Part shown: one piece after another, positions 16,635-24,332 of the stretch
How positions within the stretch are numbered: the stretch's first letter is position 1
Layout of the letters: every line of letters begins with the position of its first letter
Source: JALUUH01 sp964636675
GTDB lineage: Bacteria > Pseudomonadota > Gammaproteobacteria > S012-40
Assembly: GCA_964636675.1 (NCBI GenBank)
Contig: CAZWUO010000003.1
Span: forward strand, 1 to 61,048
Direction of reading: 5' to 3'
Length of the DNA: 61,048 nt
The notes under the pieces: model-generated
The model's input: only the letters and a program-made list of their open reading frames with translations
Told to the model about the DNA's origin: nothing
Database searches by the model: none
Position numbers and translations under genes: made by a program

Positions 16635-18044
16635 TTACCGCTCGTAAGCCATTTCGTGAGCATAACGTCCGTCAGGTACAATAGTACCTTCACGAGCTGT
16701 CATCCACATATTGTATAACCAAATTGTGTTACCTGTAAAAACCATGGTTCCACCAATCCAACGTGCAATCATATAAGGATGCTCAGCGATAACGACATCA
16801 ATATATGGAACTTCGTAGATTTTACCAGCGCCTTGAATCAATCCGGCAATGGTCATGGATATCCAGTAAATACAGAATCCCACAATAACAAACCAGTAAT
16901 GTAGATTTGCTAAGGCTAATGAATATAGCTTACGACGTAGCATTGCTTGTAAACCGAAATACACCGCAGCAATCTCGAGAAATGTAGACATTCCTAACAG
17001 CGCAAGATGCGCATGCGCAACAATCCAACCAGTACCATGTACATACCAATTGATTGCACGAGTTTGCTGGAAGCCACCTTGCATATTCAATGGAATCGCA
17101 AGCAGAACACCTGTTACAGAGAATTTAATTTCAATATTCTCTACAAACAGACTCCACCTGCCTTTCATTGTTAACAAGATGTTAGCGATAAAAGCAATAG
17201 CTGGGATAAGAATCAATACACCTTCTACCGAAGCAAAAGACTTCAACCACTCTGGCAGCGGAGCTGACATTAAGTGATGCGAAGCTGGTGTTGAGTAGAA
17301 AGCAATGATTGACCAGAAATGCAAATGACCAATTCTATGCGAATAAAGGGGATTACCCGTTATTTTTGGAATTGTGTAATAAGCAATACCCGCAGCGACC
17401 GGCGTGATCCACAGACCAAGCAGATTGTGCGCGTGCCAAAAGGTCAAATAAGCTTCTGTTAAACCAGTTAGATTGAATATCTCTGGTGATTGACCAATTG
17501 TAACGGTGATTATGGTCAAAAATATCATCGAACCAAAAAACCAGTTCGTAATATATATACCTTGGGTTTTACGATGAGCAATTGTCATCCAAACATTAAT
17601 TCCCAAGGGCGTTAAAACACCAAAAATAATCACTAAGTCGATAGGCCAAATCAAGTCGCTATATTCACGACCCGAAGTAATCCCCATCCACAATAGTAAA
17701 AGCCCAAGAGCCAATCCAATGTTCCACAAGAAAACATTCCATAAGCCCAACTTTTCTGACCAAAGTTTGGTATTTCCTAACGACGGCGTCATGTACATCA
17801 TCGTCATCGCAAAAGCCATGGAAATCCAACCAAGAATTACCGCCAGAACATGCACTTGACGCATATGGCCAAACGCAAATAATTCCGTACCAGTAACCCA
17901 GTCAGGAAAAGCAAGTTTTGCAGCGTTAAAAGAGCCTAAGCCCGTTCCCACTACAAACCAAAAAATAGATGAATATCCAAAGAATATGGTAGCCGACCCA
18001 ACCGGTATATCCTCATTCTTTGCAAATAATAATTTTAGCAGCAT
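16635..18044 (-). CDS. CcoN-like heme-copper oxygen/NO reductase catalytic subunit
   Basis: 469 aa, about 12 TM helices. The ligands needed for a heme-copper site are visible: His65 (low-spin heme), CuB histidines 206, 256 and 257, and His344/His346 for the two hemes. Tyr250 sits six residues before the His pair, as does the cross-linked Tyr of cbb3 oxidases, which argues for oxygen reduction. Differences from CcoN: the usual Glu of the FEGP motif is Gln322, and an unusual Glu274 lies in the helix after the His pair. The segment INWYVHGT resembles NO reductases more than CcoN. RBS GGGAGGAC. Divergent cbb3-like oxidase is favoured, NO reductase not excluded. Confidence 0.8.
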   Translation of the reverse strand: MLLKLLFAKNEDIPVGSATIFFGYSSIFWFVVGTGLGSFNAAKLAFPDWVTGTELFAFGHMRQVHVLAVILGWISMAFAMTMMYMTPSLGNTKLWSEKLGLWNVFLWNIGLALGLLLLWMGITSGREYSDLIWPIDLVIIFGVLTPLGINVWMTIAHRKTQGIYITNWFFGSMIFLTIITVTIGQSPEIFNLTGLTEAYLTFWHAHNLLGLWITPVAAGIAYYTIPKITGNPLYSHRIGHLHFWSIIAFYSTPASHHLMSAPLPEWLKSFASVEGVLILIPAIAFIANILLTMKGRWSLFVENIEIKFSVTGVLLAIPLNMQGGFQQTRAINWYVHGTGWIVAHAHLALLGMSTFLEIAAVYFGLQAMLRRKLYSLALANLHYWFVIVGFCIYWISMTIAGLIQGAGKIYEVPYIDVVIAEHPYMIARWIGGTMVFTGNTIWLYNMWMTAREGTIVPDGRYAHEMAYER

Positions 18045-18090
18045 TTAAATAGTCCTCCCAATTAATAAACCCTGATAGTAAAACCCAAGA

Positions 18091-18180
18091 TCACTCTTGC
18101 ATTTTATTAAAAAGGTACCAGGAGAAATACATACTAGAAAAAGCAAGCAGTATTCCGCAAGCGCCCGCAAATGTAGCCAT
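18091..18180 (-). CDS. 29-aa single-TM microprotein upstream of ccoN-like gene
   Basis: Starts at ATG 18180 with a near-perfect AAGGAGG Shine-Dalgarno and encodes one hydrophobic helix (MATFAGACGILLAF onward) ending NKMQE. Such a strong RBS before a short open frame, 46 bp ahead of the catalytic subunit, indicates a real peptide. It is comparable in size to CydX/CcoM-type oxidase peptides (family knowledge), without recognisable homology. Confidence 0.65.
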   Translation of the reverse strand: MATFAGACGILLAFSSMYFSWYLFNKMQE

Positions 18181-18196
18181 GCTAAACCTCCTTCAG

Positions 18197-18487
18197 TTAC
18201 CAACCAGTGTTATCGCGCTGAGACTCGATTTCACCATGTTTTTTCATTGCAAGACCAAAGATAATCGCAAAAGCTAACCCAAAGGCAAGCATCATGATAT
18301 CTACGAAACCTGTAAAAGTTGCAGGATTATAAGCTTCTCCGTACCAACCGCCCCAGCTTTCATATGGCCCTCTACCAACCGCGCACATAACTGCGGCACC
18401 AAACACACTCCCGTTCCCCATACCGGTGGTAAATGCACCGATAACAAGAGCCCAGAAAGTTTTACCTATTGTTAACTTATTTTGCAT
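18197..18487 (-). CDS. Two-TM small membrane protein leading the ccoN-like operon
   Basis: 96 aa with a Gly/Ala-rich first helix (GKTFWALVIGAFTTGMGNG onward), a loop with YESWGGWYGEAYNPATF, and a second helix (about 65-85) followed by a charged tail. ATG 18487 is chosen because GGAGGGTGGAG precedes it directly; a start 18 bp upstream lacks support. It is the first gene of the minus-strand string 18487-14745. Function unknown; by position it is an oxidase subunit or assembly factor. Confidence 0.65.
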   Translation of the reverse strand: MQNKLTIGKTFWALVIGAFTTGMGNGSVFGAAVMCAVGRGPYESWGGWYGEAYNPATFTGFVDIMMLAFGLAFAIIFGLAMKKHGEIESQRDNTGW

Positions 18488-18616
18488 CTCCACCCTCCGA
18501 AGCAAATGATAAGACCCTATAAATGTAATTTTTCACAGCAAATTATGATAATTAGTTTATGAAAATTTACACATTTCCCATGTAAATAAGGAAACCTTGG
18601 CAGATTGACACAGCTT

Positions 18617-18630
18617 GTGATTAACGTCAA
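18617..18630 (-). promoter_or_regulatory. Candidate FNR/FixK-type site upstream of ccoN-like operon
   Basis: On the minus strand TTGACGTTAATCAC matches TTGA-N6-TCAA at 7 of 8 positions. It lies about 130 bp before the first gene of the oxidase string. cbb3 operons are commonly activated by FNR/ANR/FixK under low oxygen (family knowledge). A possible -10 (TATTTA, 18588-18583) lies somewhat far from it, so the call is tentative. Confidence 0.3.
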
Positions 18631-18756
18631 GATAATTGTATGAAAAAACAATTCACGCCAAAAAGTTGGCAATTATGCAACAAAAAATAATACAATCACC
18701 GGCTGCTTCGCGCTATATAGGCAGAACTAGAAATTCAGATCAGAAGGTAGGGTAAT

Positions 18757-18957
18757 ATGCAAAAAAGAGAAATCGCTATTTATGTTTTTGTCGGCTTAAG
18801 TTCGCTCTTAGTTGTCTCATATACAGTGCATATGTTTATTGGTGGACTCGTAAGTGAAGAGCTGGAATCACAAATTACAGTGGGCATAACGATCGTTTGG
18901 GCCTGCCTATTAATAGCAGCAGGAATTGACATCAGCAAGCGCAGACGGCACAACTAA
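18757..18957 (+). CDS. Two-TM microprotein divergent from the oxidase operon (66 aa)
   Basis: Plus-strand gene with RBS AGAAGGTAGGG. Two hydrophobic helices (about 7-30 and 40-58) and a very basic end KRRRHN, placing the ends in the cytoplasm. No family recognised. It is the only plus-strand gene inside the block between 8.6 and 22.4 kb and shares a 269-bp divergent control region with the oxidase operon, so may be co-regulated. Confidence 0.6.
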   Translation: MQKREIAIYVFVGLSSLLVVSYTVHMFIGGLVSEELESQITVGITIVWACLLIAAGIDISKRRRHN

Positions 18958-19132
18958 TCGATATAAAAATACGTATGCCAATATACTACAGAAACAATTT
19001 GAATAAGACTCAAGGAGCTGAGTATAAACAACATCAATGAATGCATACAGGAAAGGAGTCGATAGAACTCTGCCTCCCCCCAATCAGAAAAATACTAAAC
19101 TCAAAGCAAGCCCACGCTATGTCACCATAAAA

Positions 19133-19588
19133 CTATCTAAACACTCGCAACAATGCTTTTGCTTCACTAAACACCCCGTCATTAACAAACTGACCCTTGT
19201 GAAACACCTGCTGCTGCTTCCTACCCTCCCCATCTAATCCAGATAAACCGATACTTTTGCCTCCGGTATCTGAGAAAAATCTAACGTTCTTAATCATCTC
19301 AATCGACTCACCACTTTTTAGCTCAAGACGAACCACCTTGTTAGAGACATCCAACGCAATTGCAGAAGATGGCAAAATCATAAGCCGAGTTTTGGCTATA
19401 CGATTGAATGCTATTAAGAAAATCATGGTTGTCATAAAAACCAATAAATACGTAATATTTTGCTCACCATTAAACCAGAACTGAGAAGCAATAGAGATAA
19501 GCGCAATCAGCGTCGGAATGTATAAGAGCAAATCCCACTTTACTCCCTTTATGTCTTGCACCAATTCGAATCTTGTACTTTTTGACAT
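19133..19588 (-). CDS. Two-TM protein with PH-like cytoplasmic domain
   Basis: 151 aa: two TM helices (about 22-40 and 45-62), then a beta-rich domain (LMILPSSAIALDVSNKVVRLELKSGESIEMIKNVRFF) of the type often found in bacterial PH-like membrane proteins. The function is unknown. It begins 7 bp after the thioredoxin-like gene and is the last member of the four-gene string headed by the cytochrome at 21231. RBS AGGATAGG. Confidence 0.6.
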   Translation of the reverse strand: MSKSTRFELVQDIKGVKWDLLLYIPTLIALISIASQFWFNGEQNITYLLVFMTTMIFLIAFNRIAKTRLMILPSSAIALDVSNKVVRLELKSGESIEMIKNVRFFSDTGGKSIGLSGLDGEGRKQQQVFHKGQFVNDGVFSEAKALLRVFR

Positions 19589-19595
19589 AATCTGC

Positions 19596-20099
19596 CTATC
19601 CTTTTTTTTCCGCCAACACTTGTCTAAGCACTCCGTCTAACTCACCATACAACATGCGTCCCGCTCGGCGAAATACAACTTCACCCTCAGTGTTTATTAT
19701 AAAAGTCCACGGATCACCTTTTACCCGATAAGAAATAAATGCCTCAGGATTCATATACTGATCCATATGAAGAAAAACAACGTCTTTCTCATACTTATCA
19801 ATCATCGCCTTTAACATTTGCAACTGCTTGTCACAAACAGTGCAATGCCCAGGAGTAGCAAACTCAATCACCATTGTCTTTTTCAATGCCAGCGCATCAT
19901 CGACTGAATATTGATACATTCGTGCATCAGGATGGCGATAACTTGTTAACCTGCTTAAGTCACCTCCGACATCATCAATGTACTTGGTTCGCAAGCTTGG
20001 AGCTTCCACACCTAGACCCAAACGACCTGCCGGATCCTCCAAACAACTCGAAAGGAGACTTACTACACCTATAAACAGAGCAAACTTAACGATCCTCAT
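19596..20099 (-). CDS. TlpA/thioredoxin-like lipoprotein
   Basis: From ATG 20099 (MRIVKFALF) the protein has a signal with lipobox LLSSC, then a thioredoxin fold. VIEFATPGHCTVCDKQ carries the redox pair CTVC, and WTFIINTEGEVVFRRAG is the cis-Pro region variant. An upstream start would destroy the signal peptide, so the later ATG is preferred. Such proteins reduce apo-cytochromes or deliver electrons to Cu/heme assembly factors (family knowledge). It overlaps the upstream CcoN-C-like gene by 14 bp, tying it to that protein's assembly. Confidence 0.75.
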   Translation of the reverse strand: MRIVKFALFIGVVSLLSSCLEDPAGRLGLGVEAPSLRTKYIDDVGGDLSRLTSYRHPDARMYQYSVDDALALKKTMVIEFATPGHCTVCDKQLQMLKAMIDKYEKDVVFLHMDQYMNPEAFISYRVKGDPWTFIINTEGEVVFRRAGRMLYGELDGVLRQVLAEKKG

Positions 20100-20616
20100 A
20101 ACCTTTTTCCCAATTTGAGCACGTTTTAAATAAATTATACGCCCATATAAAATTTGCGAGCAACACCAATGTACCAAATATACCCATAATGGCTAACAAG
20201 GGTTTTACTATTACCTCAACTTCTTGAGGTGAAGACGTTACACTTGCCATACCCCCCATTGTTCCCGCCATTACAAAAAACACAACCATTCCTATCACAC
20301 CAACATTATGCACCCAAAAATGAACCTTAACCAAAGTGAGACTATAAATAGGCCTCTTAGTTAGGCGCGGCACAACATAGTAAACAGCGGCGAAAATAGC
20401 CATTTCCACCCAACCAAGTAAATTTATATGAGTGTGACCGCGCACTATTAAATCCCCGTGAAGGCGATGATCAACGAAATAACGAAACTCCGCTATTCCG
20501 CCCATTAAGGCTCCCCAGGAAAACCCTATAATACTGTAGATAATACACGCATAAACAAACCACAAAATATACTTTCGAAATTCAACTTCATTTTCATGCA
20601 ACCATGGCGCAGACAT
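20086..20616 (-). CDS. Stand-alone protein resembling C-terminal helices of CcoN
   Basis: 176 aa, four TM helices. RGHTHINLLGWVEMAIF then YYVVPRLTKRPIYSLTLVKVHFW matches the CcoN segment around its heme-ligating helix (GHVHAGALGWVGM, LIPK, GRPLYS, LHFW) and nothing else of CcoN. So the two histidines that bind hemes in CcoN are kept, but the CuB-binding half is absent. It could be a diheme b-type membrane cytochrome passing electrons between cytochrome c and another partner. I chose ATG 20616 (MSAPWLHEN), 9 nt after GAAGGG; TTG at 20622 is the alternative. Lies 18 bp after a cytochrome c gene. Confidence 0.7.
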   Translation of the reverse strand: MSAPWLHENEVEFRKYILWFVYACIIYSIIGFSWGALMGGIAEFRYFVDHRLHGDLIVRGHTHINLLGWVEMAIFAAVYYVVPRLTKRPIYSLTLVKVHFWVHNVGVIGMVVFFVMAGTMGGMASVTSSPQEVEVIVKPLLAIMGIFGTLVLLANFIWAYNLFKTCSNWEKGYEDR

Positions 20617-20634
20617 TTGCAACTACCCTTCTAA

Positions 20635-21231
20635 TTATTTAACTGTCGATTCAACTTCACCCTCTTCAGGTGCTTTTTCTCTAATGTCCTTGTACTTTTC
20701 AGTCCATTCTGCGGGTGCCCACATATTTACCATATTATCAATAAATGCAGAATCTTCGGGGGGCGGTACTTTCGCGACAGAAGACCCAGGGTCGGCCCGA
20801 AGCTCTGACAAAAATACGACAATGGCATGACGATCTTCAGCGCTCATCTCACTGGCATATGCCGCCTCTTTTGGCCGCAACCCATGATCAAGCGTTATCC
20901 CGCCTTCGTAAACCGACTCTGGATGCAGTAAGAATGTTGCCAACCATTCTTGCGAACGCTTCGAACCTATCCCATCAAGAGATAAACCCATACTCGTCCC
21001 TGTTCTCAACGCCCGATGACAAGAATTACAACGTGCCTCACGATATATTTTTGACCCTTCGGCACCTAATGGCGAAAAATCAAAATGCGTAGTTTGCGAA
21101 AACATTGGCTTGTCCGAAGTTAACCTCACGGTTTCTAAGCCTACATACGCGATTAGCGCTAATAAAAAAAAGATACTAAAAACTATAAAAAGAATTTTTT
21201 CACCTGATTTTAAAGATTGTTTTTTTTTCAT
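20635..21231 (-). CDS. Membrane-anchored monoheme cytochrome c
   Basis: 198 aa: basic N-terminus, TM anchor (about 13-34), then a periplasmic cytochrome domain with CNSCH near residue 70 and several Met candidates after it (SMGLSLDGIG, YASEMSAEDR). The pattern GAEGSKIYREARCNSCHRALRTG and DGIGSKRSQEWLATFLLHPESV is close to NorC/CcoO-like heme domains. It heads the string with the CcoN-C-like, thioredoxin-like and PH-like genes, so probably is the partner cytochrome of the 176-aa heme b protein (inference). Confidence 0.75.
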   Translation of the reverse strand: MKKKQSLKSGEKILFIVFSIFFLLALIAYVGLETVRLTSDKPMFSQTTHFDFSPLGAEGSKIYREARCNSCHRALRTGTSMGLSLDGIGSKRSQEWLATFLLHPESVYEGGITLDHGLRPKEAAYASEMSAEDRHAIVVFLSELRADPGSSVAKVPPPEDSAFIDNMVNMWAPAEWTEKYKDIREKAPEEGEVESTVK

Positions 21232-21266
21232 TGTATAACTGTACCAATTTTAGCTTATTAAAAACA

Positions 21267-21297
21267 AAAAAAAAGCGGGCTAAACGCCCGCTTTTTT
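21267..21297 (-). terminator. Rho-independent terminator after the c4 cytochrome gene
   Basis: AAAAAAGCGGGC-TAAAC-GCCCGCTTTTTT, perfect stem with flanking A and T runs, 15 bp beyond the stop of the diheme cytochrome. It separates that gene from the string starting at 21231. The flanking runs make it able to act on either strand. Confidence 0.85.
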
Positions 21298-21311
21298 TTA
21301 TGGTGCTTTAA

Positions 21312-22073
21312 CTAGTAACCAGCTTCATAGGGCTGCAAAATATTGCCCGTAGAATATGCCGATGCATTAGTTAAGTACGCCGCTGCATTATTAATATCTT
21401 CGTCAGACATATTTTTAGCAACTTTTTGCATTTGACTCATTGGGTCATTTGTTCTAGACCCATCGCGCCACTTTTTCAACTGATTAACGAGGTACACATA
21501 CTTTTGAAGCCCAATTTGCGGATAAATGGGTGGTGCACCACGTCCATTATACCCATGACAAGCTCTGCAAGAAGGTACAGGCTTGGCTCGATTGCCTTGA
21601 CCATACTCTACCAGAGTTTTGCCCTTGTGACTTAAACCAACTTCAACGCCTTGCTCTTTGAGGGCCTTTAAATCAGATCCCTTATATTCATCAACTTTGC
21701 CTGTTGCCAAAGTTGAAAGATAAAAGGCAACGTCATTACGATCCTGCGCAGACAAATTCTTCGCATTATCGTTCATAACAAACATGGTAGTGTCCAGACG
21801 CTTATCAGTTGCATAATCTTCGAGCTGCTTACGCAGAAAAATCCAAAACTGACCCGCGATACGTGGCGTCCCTAATGCATCATCACCCGTGCCATCATTT
21901 CCATGACACGATGAACACGCGGGAACCGAACCCTTACCGTTCTCATATATACTCTTACCATTCGCAACATCGCCACTACCTTTTGGGTATTGCGGCGAAG
22001 ACATTGCTAATGTAGGTACTACTGCCCCTACTACGAAAGCGGCGACAGAAATAGCGGTGACTAACCGTTTCAT
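21312..22073 (-). CDS. Diheme cytochrome c4-type protein
   Basis: Periplasmic electron carrier with two class I domains. 253 aa: signal peptide ending LAMSS, heme sites CSSCH (residues 53-57) and CRACH (169-173), and Met-rich segments (TTMFVMNDNA; DPMSQMQKV) for the sixth ligands. The FLRKQLEDY and LVNQLKKWRDGSR elements are typical of c4. Cytochrome c4 is a common donor to cbb3 oxidases (family knowledge), which suits its place upstream of the cluster. RBS GGGAGGG at longer than usual spacing. It is bounded by a terminator, so it is its own unit, perhaps with the 30-aa gene. Confidence 0.88.
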   Translation of the reverse strand: MKRLVTAISVAAFVVGAVVPTLAMSSPQYPKGSGDVANGKSIYENGKGSVPACSSCHGNDGTGDDALGTPRIAGQFWIFLRKQLEDYATDKRLDTTMFVMNDNAKNLSAQDRNDVAFYLSTLATGKVDEYKGSDLKALKEQGVEVGLSHKGKTLVEYGQGNRAKPVPSCRACHGYNGRGAPPIYPQIGLQKYVYLVNQLKKWRDGSRTNDPMSQMQKVAKNMSDEDINNAAAYLTNASAYSTGNILQPYEAGY

Positions 22074-22207
22074 AACGAAGAAGCCCTCCCAAGTTATTTT
22101 TAGCTTCCCAGAAACCTAATAAAAATTTTTATTCTTTCCAACCAAAAACATTCAGCTAATTAATGAAATTGATCCAACACTGAAAGAACCAAAACCAACC
22201 AAAACTC

Positions 22208-22300
22208 TTACGAATTCATTTTCAGCATAAGCCAAGCAAGCACAAATGCACCTGTGAACCATAAGAGGTATAGAATTGCAACCGATTCTGTTTGTAACAT
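22208..22300 (-). CDS. 30-aa single-TM microprotein upstream of cytochrome c4
   Basis: ATG at 22300 with RBS GGGAGGTGGGC immediately before it. Encodes MLQTESVAILYLLWF and a further hydrophobic stretch ending LKMNS: one TM helix, almost no loops. Like the 29-aa gene, the strong Shine-Dalgarno supports translation. It lies 134 bp before the c4 gene. No homologue known to me; a CcoQ/CydX-type subunit is possible. Confidence 0.6.
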   Translation of the reverse strand: MLQTESVAILYLLWFTGAFVLAWLMLKMNS

Positions 22301-22498
22301 GCCCACCTCCCTAAACAGACATAAATACGAATTATTTGTAAAATCGCCGAAATTTATATTACAGCGAACCTAGGCATTCAATCATTAAATGAAAATGGAG
22401 TCAACAGGCATATAAACGCAATTTTACAAACTATTCCAAATAATTACTAAATCCCTAGTCCAAATACTATTTCTTTACCTCAAACATTAAATTCACAG

Positions 22499-24064
22499 AT
22501 GACGCAGAAATACAATTCCGATATGCTGCAGCTCTTTTTAATCAATAGCGAATTAACCCGGCGAACAAATATGAATACCAATAAAATACCTGAACAAGTT
22601 TATGCGCTCGGTTTGCTCATTCTTTGGGGCGGAGCGCTACTCACACTTGGCGTATTAAGGCTTGACGCCTTCGGGCTCGACGAAAGCGCAGCCCGTGGAC
22701 TCCTTTTGAATTGGTCTATATCTGACCAAATAATCAGCCCTGTGTTGGTTCTCGGCGTCCCTGATTTTCGTGCCTTATTGTTCGCACCCATTGGTATATA
22801 TTGGTCAGGCAGTATCTTAGCAGCCAAGGTCTTCAGTCTAATCATCAGCTTTTTAGCAATTTATTTTCTTTACAAATGGTGCGAAAAACAGGGCAAACAA
22901 GAAGCCGGACTCGTTGCCAGCGCCTTATTGTTAATCTCACCCGCTTTTATCAGCCAAATCGATTCCATGGGTGCAGCGCCTTACTTGTTACTTGGCTTTG
23001 GGCTAGGCGCATGGCTAGACAACGCTTATCGCGCTCGCGATAAGGATTTCGGTGGATGGTATTTCCTTCAATTACTATGGATCGCAATCCTCGTCACCCT
23101 ACACCCTATTGGACTCGCCTATCCCATAGCACTGGCTATTTGGTGGAAAACAAACCCCGATAAAGTAAAAAAGAGCAAGCATATATATGTCGGGATACTC
23201 ATCGCAACATTACTCGCTATTGCCATAAAAATGGGCTGGCAAGACCTAAGCTGGTTTGCAAACCCAATAGAACAACTCGCGAAGGCCTTGCAAGGCTCCG
23301 TCATTTGGAGCACCGAAGACGTTCGCTGGCTTCCTGGCATTATTGCTGCCGCACTACTCGTGACCATCATTCTCGTTGACTACAAAAAGCTAATTCAAGA
23401 TCTTCTTGGGATGATGTTGTTCGCAGCCTTACTGCTCGGCCTACTAGTCGCAGACGACGTATGGGCAACCATTGCGCTGGTTCTCATCGTCTTTCGCGGC
23501 TTAACAATACTTATCGATTTGCAAAAGTCCACAGCAAGATCTTCTTTCATTGGACAGCGCGGCATATTCGTAGTCATCGCTTTTTTGGTCTCGACCCTTT
23601 TTATGCTTGAGGCAAAAACCCATGCTTTAGCGATCAAATATGGAATATTAAGCCCTCAAGATGCGCTGATACTCTCGCTGACTGAAATTGCAAAAAATGA
23701 AAACGAGCCTTTTCGGGCGGCCAGCCAGTGGCCCGGACGAACCGTCATCGCGACCAAGCGAGACGTCCTACCCCTGCCTCCTGGGTTTGATACCTCAGAA
23801 GCCTTTTGGGAAAATGCAGGTAAAAATTTAACCCACATTATATTTGACCCTAAAGCACCTGAAAACCAAGGGTTAACGGAAAACTTAGCCAATCTTGTTG
23901 GAAAAACCGATACATTAGCACTCATAAAAGGTGGCGCATTAATCAAGCTCGTCGATCACGAGGTTCAGTTATTTATCCGACCCGATGAAAAAATTGCTGA
24001 GGATACCAACTCCCGCCATCCCACACCTCCGATACATACAAACAATGAAGAAACAGCTAGGTGA
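22499..24064 (+). CDS. Polytopic glycosyltransferase-like membrane protein
   Basis: Up to 521 aa with about ten TM helices through residue 375, then a soluble C-terminal part of about 140 residues. The motif RLDAFGLDESAARGLLL after the first helix resembles the acidic first-loop motif of GT-C enzymes (ArnT/PMT type), which move sugars from lipid carriers to periplasmic acceptors. The family is not certain. Starts at 22499, 22523 or 22571 all lack a good RBS; 22571 (MNTNKIPEQ) would remove a hydrophilic leader. Downstream is the TolQ/vWA operon, separated by 268 bp. Confidence 0.65.
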   Translation: MTQKYNSDMLQLFLINSELTRRTNMNTNKIPEQVYALGLLILWGGALLTLGVLRLDAFGLDESAARGLLLNWSISDQIISPVLVLGVPDFRALLFAPIGIYWSGSILAAKVFSLIISFLAIYFLYKWCEKQGKQEAGLVASALLLISPAFISQIDSMGAAPYLLLGFGLGAWLDNAYRARDKDFGGWYFLQLLWIAILVTLHPIGLAYPIALAIWWKTNPDKVKKSKHIYVGILIATLLAIAIKMGWQDLSWFANPIEQLAKALQGSVIWSTEDVRWLPGIIAAALLVTIILVDYKKLIQDLLGMMLFAALLLGLLVADDVWATIALVLIVFRGLTILIDLQKSTARSSFIGQRGIFVVIAFLVSTLFMLEAKTHALAIKYGILSPQDALILSLTEIAKNENEPFRAASQWPGRTVIATKRDVLPLPPGFDTSEAFWENAGKNLTHIIFDPKAPENQGLTENLANLVGKTDTLALIKGGALIKLVDHEVQLFIRPDEKIAEDTNSRHPTPPIHTNNEETAR

Positions 24065-24207
24065 TAACTATTTGCCTCTCAATGAACTGTGAATTATGCA
24101 GATTAATAGGGGCACTTTGAACACAATTAACGCGTAAAAATCAACCAACATAACTATAATTTGAGATAACCAAAGACCCCATAATATTTTTTTATATGAC
24201 GACTTAC

Positions 24208-24221
24208 TTGACTCAGGTCAA
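24208..24221 (+). promoter_or_regulatory. Perfect FixK/FNR-type palindrome
   Basis: TTGACTCAGGTCAA fits TTGA-N6-TCAA exactly. A possible extended -10, TGCTAATCC at 24239-24247, lies 18 bp further on and would put the palindrome near -38 of a start around 24253, the position of a class II activator site. It lies 111 bp before the TolQ-like gene. Confidence 0.4.
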
Positions 24222-24300
24222 CAACATGGATTAGTTTTGCTAATCCTTGCACTACTAATTAAGCATTAAAAAGCCGAATAGCCTACGCCTCCATGATATA

Positions 24301-24316
24301 TCACCTCTAAAGGTGA
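24301..24316 (+). promoter_or_regulatory. Small hairpin directly before the RBS of the TolQ-like gene
   Basis: TCACCT-CTAA-AGGTGA is a perfect 6-bp stem with a 4-nt loop, immediately followed by AAGG (the likely Shine-Dalgarno) 12 nt before ATG. The 3' arm itself contains AGG, so folding could affect ribosome access. Functional meaning unknown. Confidence 0.35.
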
Positions 24317-24332
24317 AAGGATAATACAAAGT

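Noticed and set aside
16635..18044. Straightforward NO reductase (NorB) assignment
   Set aside because: The cross-link Tyr is present and the acidic residues typical of the cNOR iron site are not at their usual positions; left as cbb3-like with NO reduction unresolved.
18999..19013. TTGA-N7-TCAA sequence resembling an FNR/FixK site
   Set aside because: Half-sites are separated by 7 rather than 6 bases and it lies between convergent gene ends, not at a promoter.
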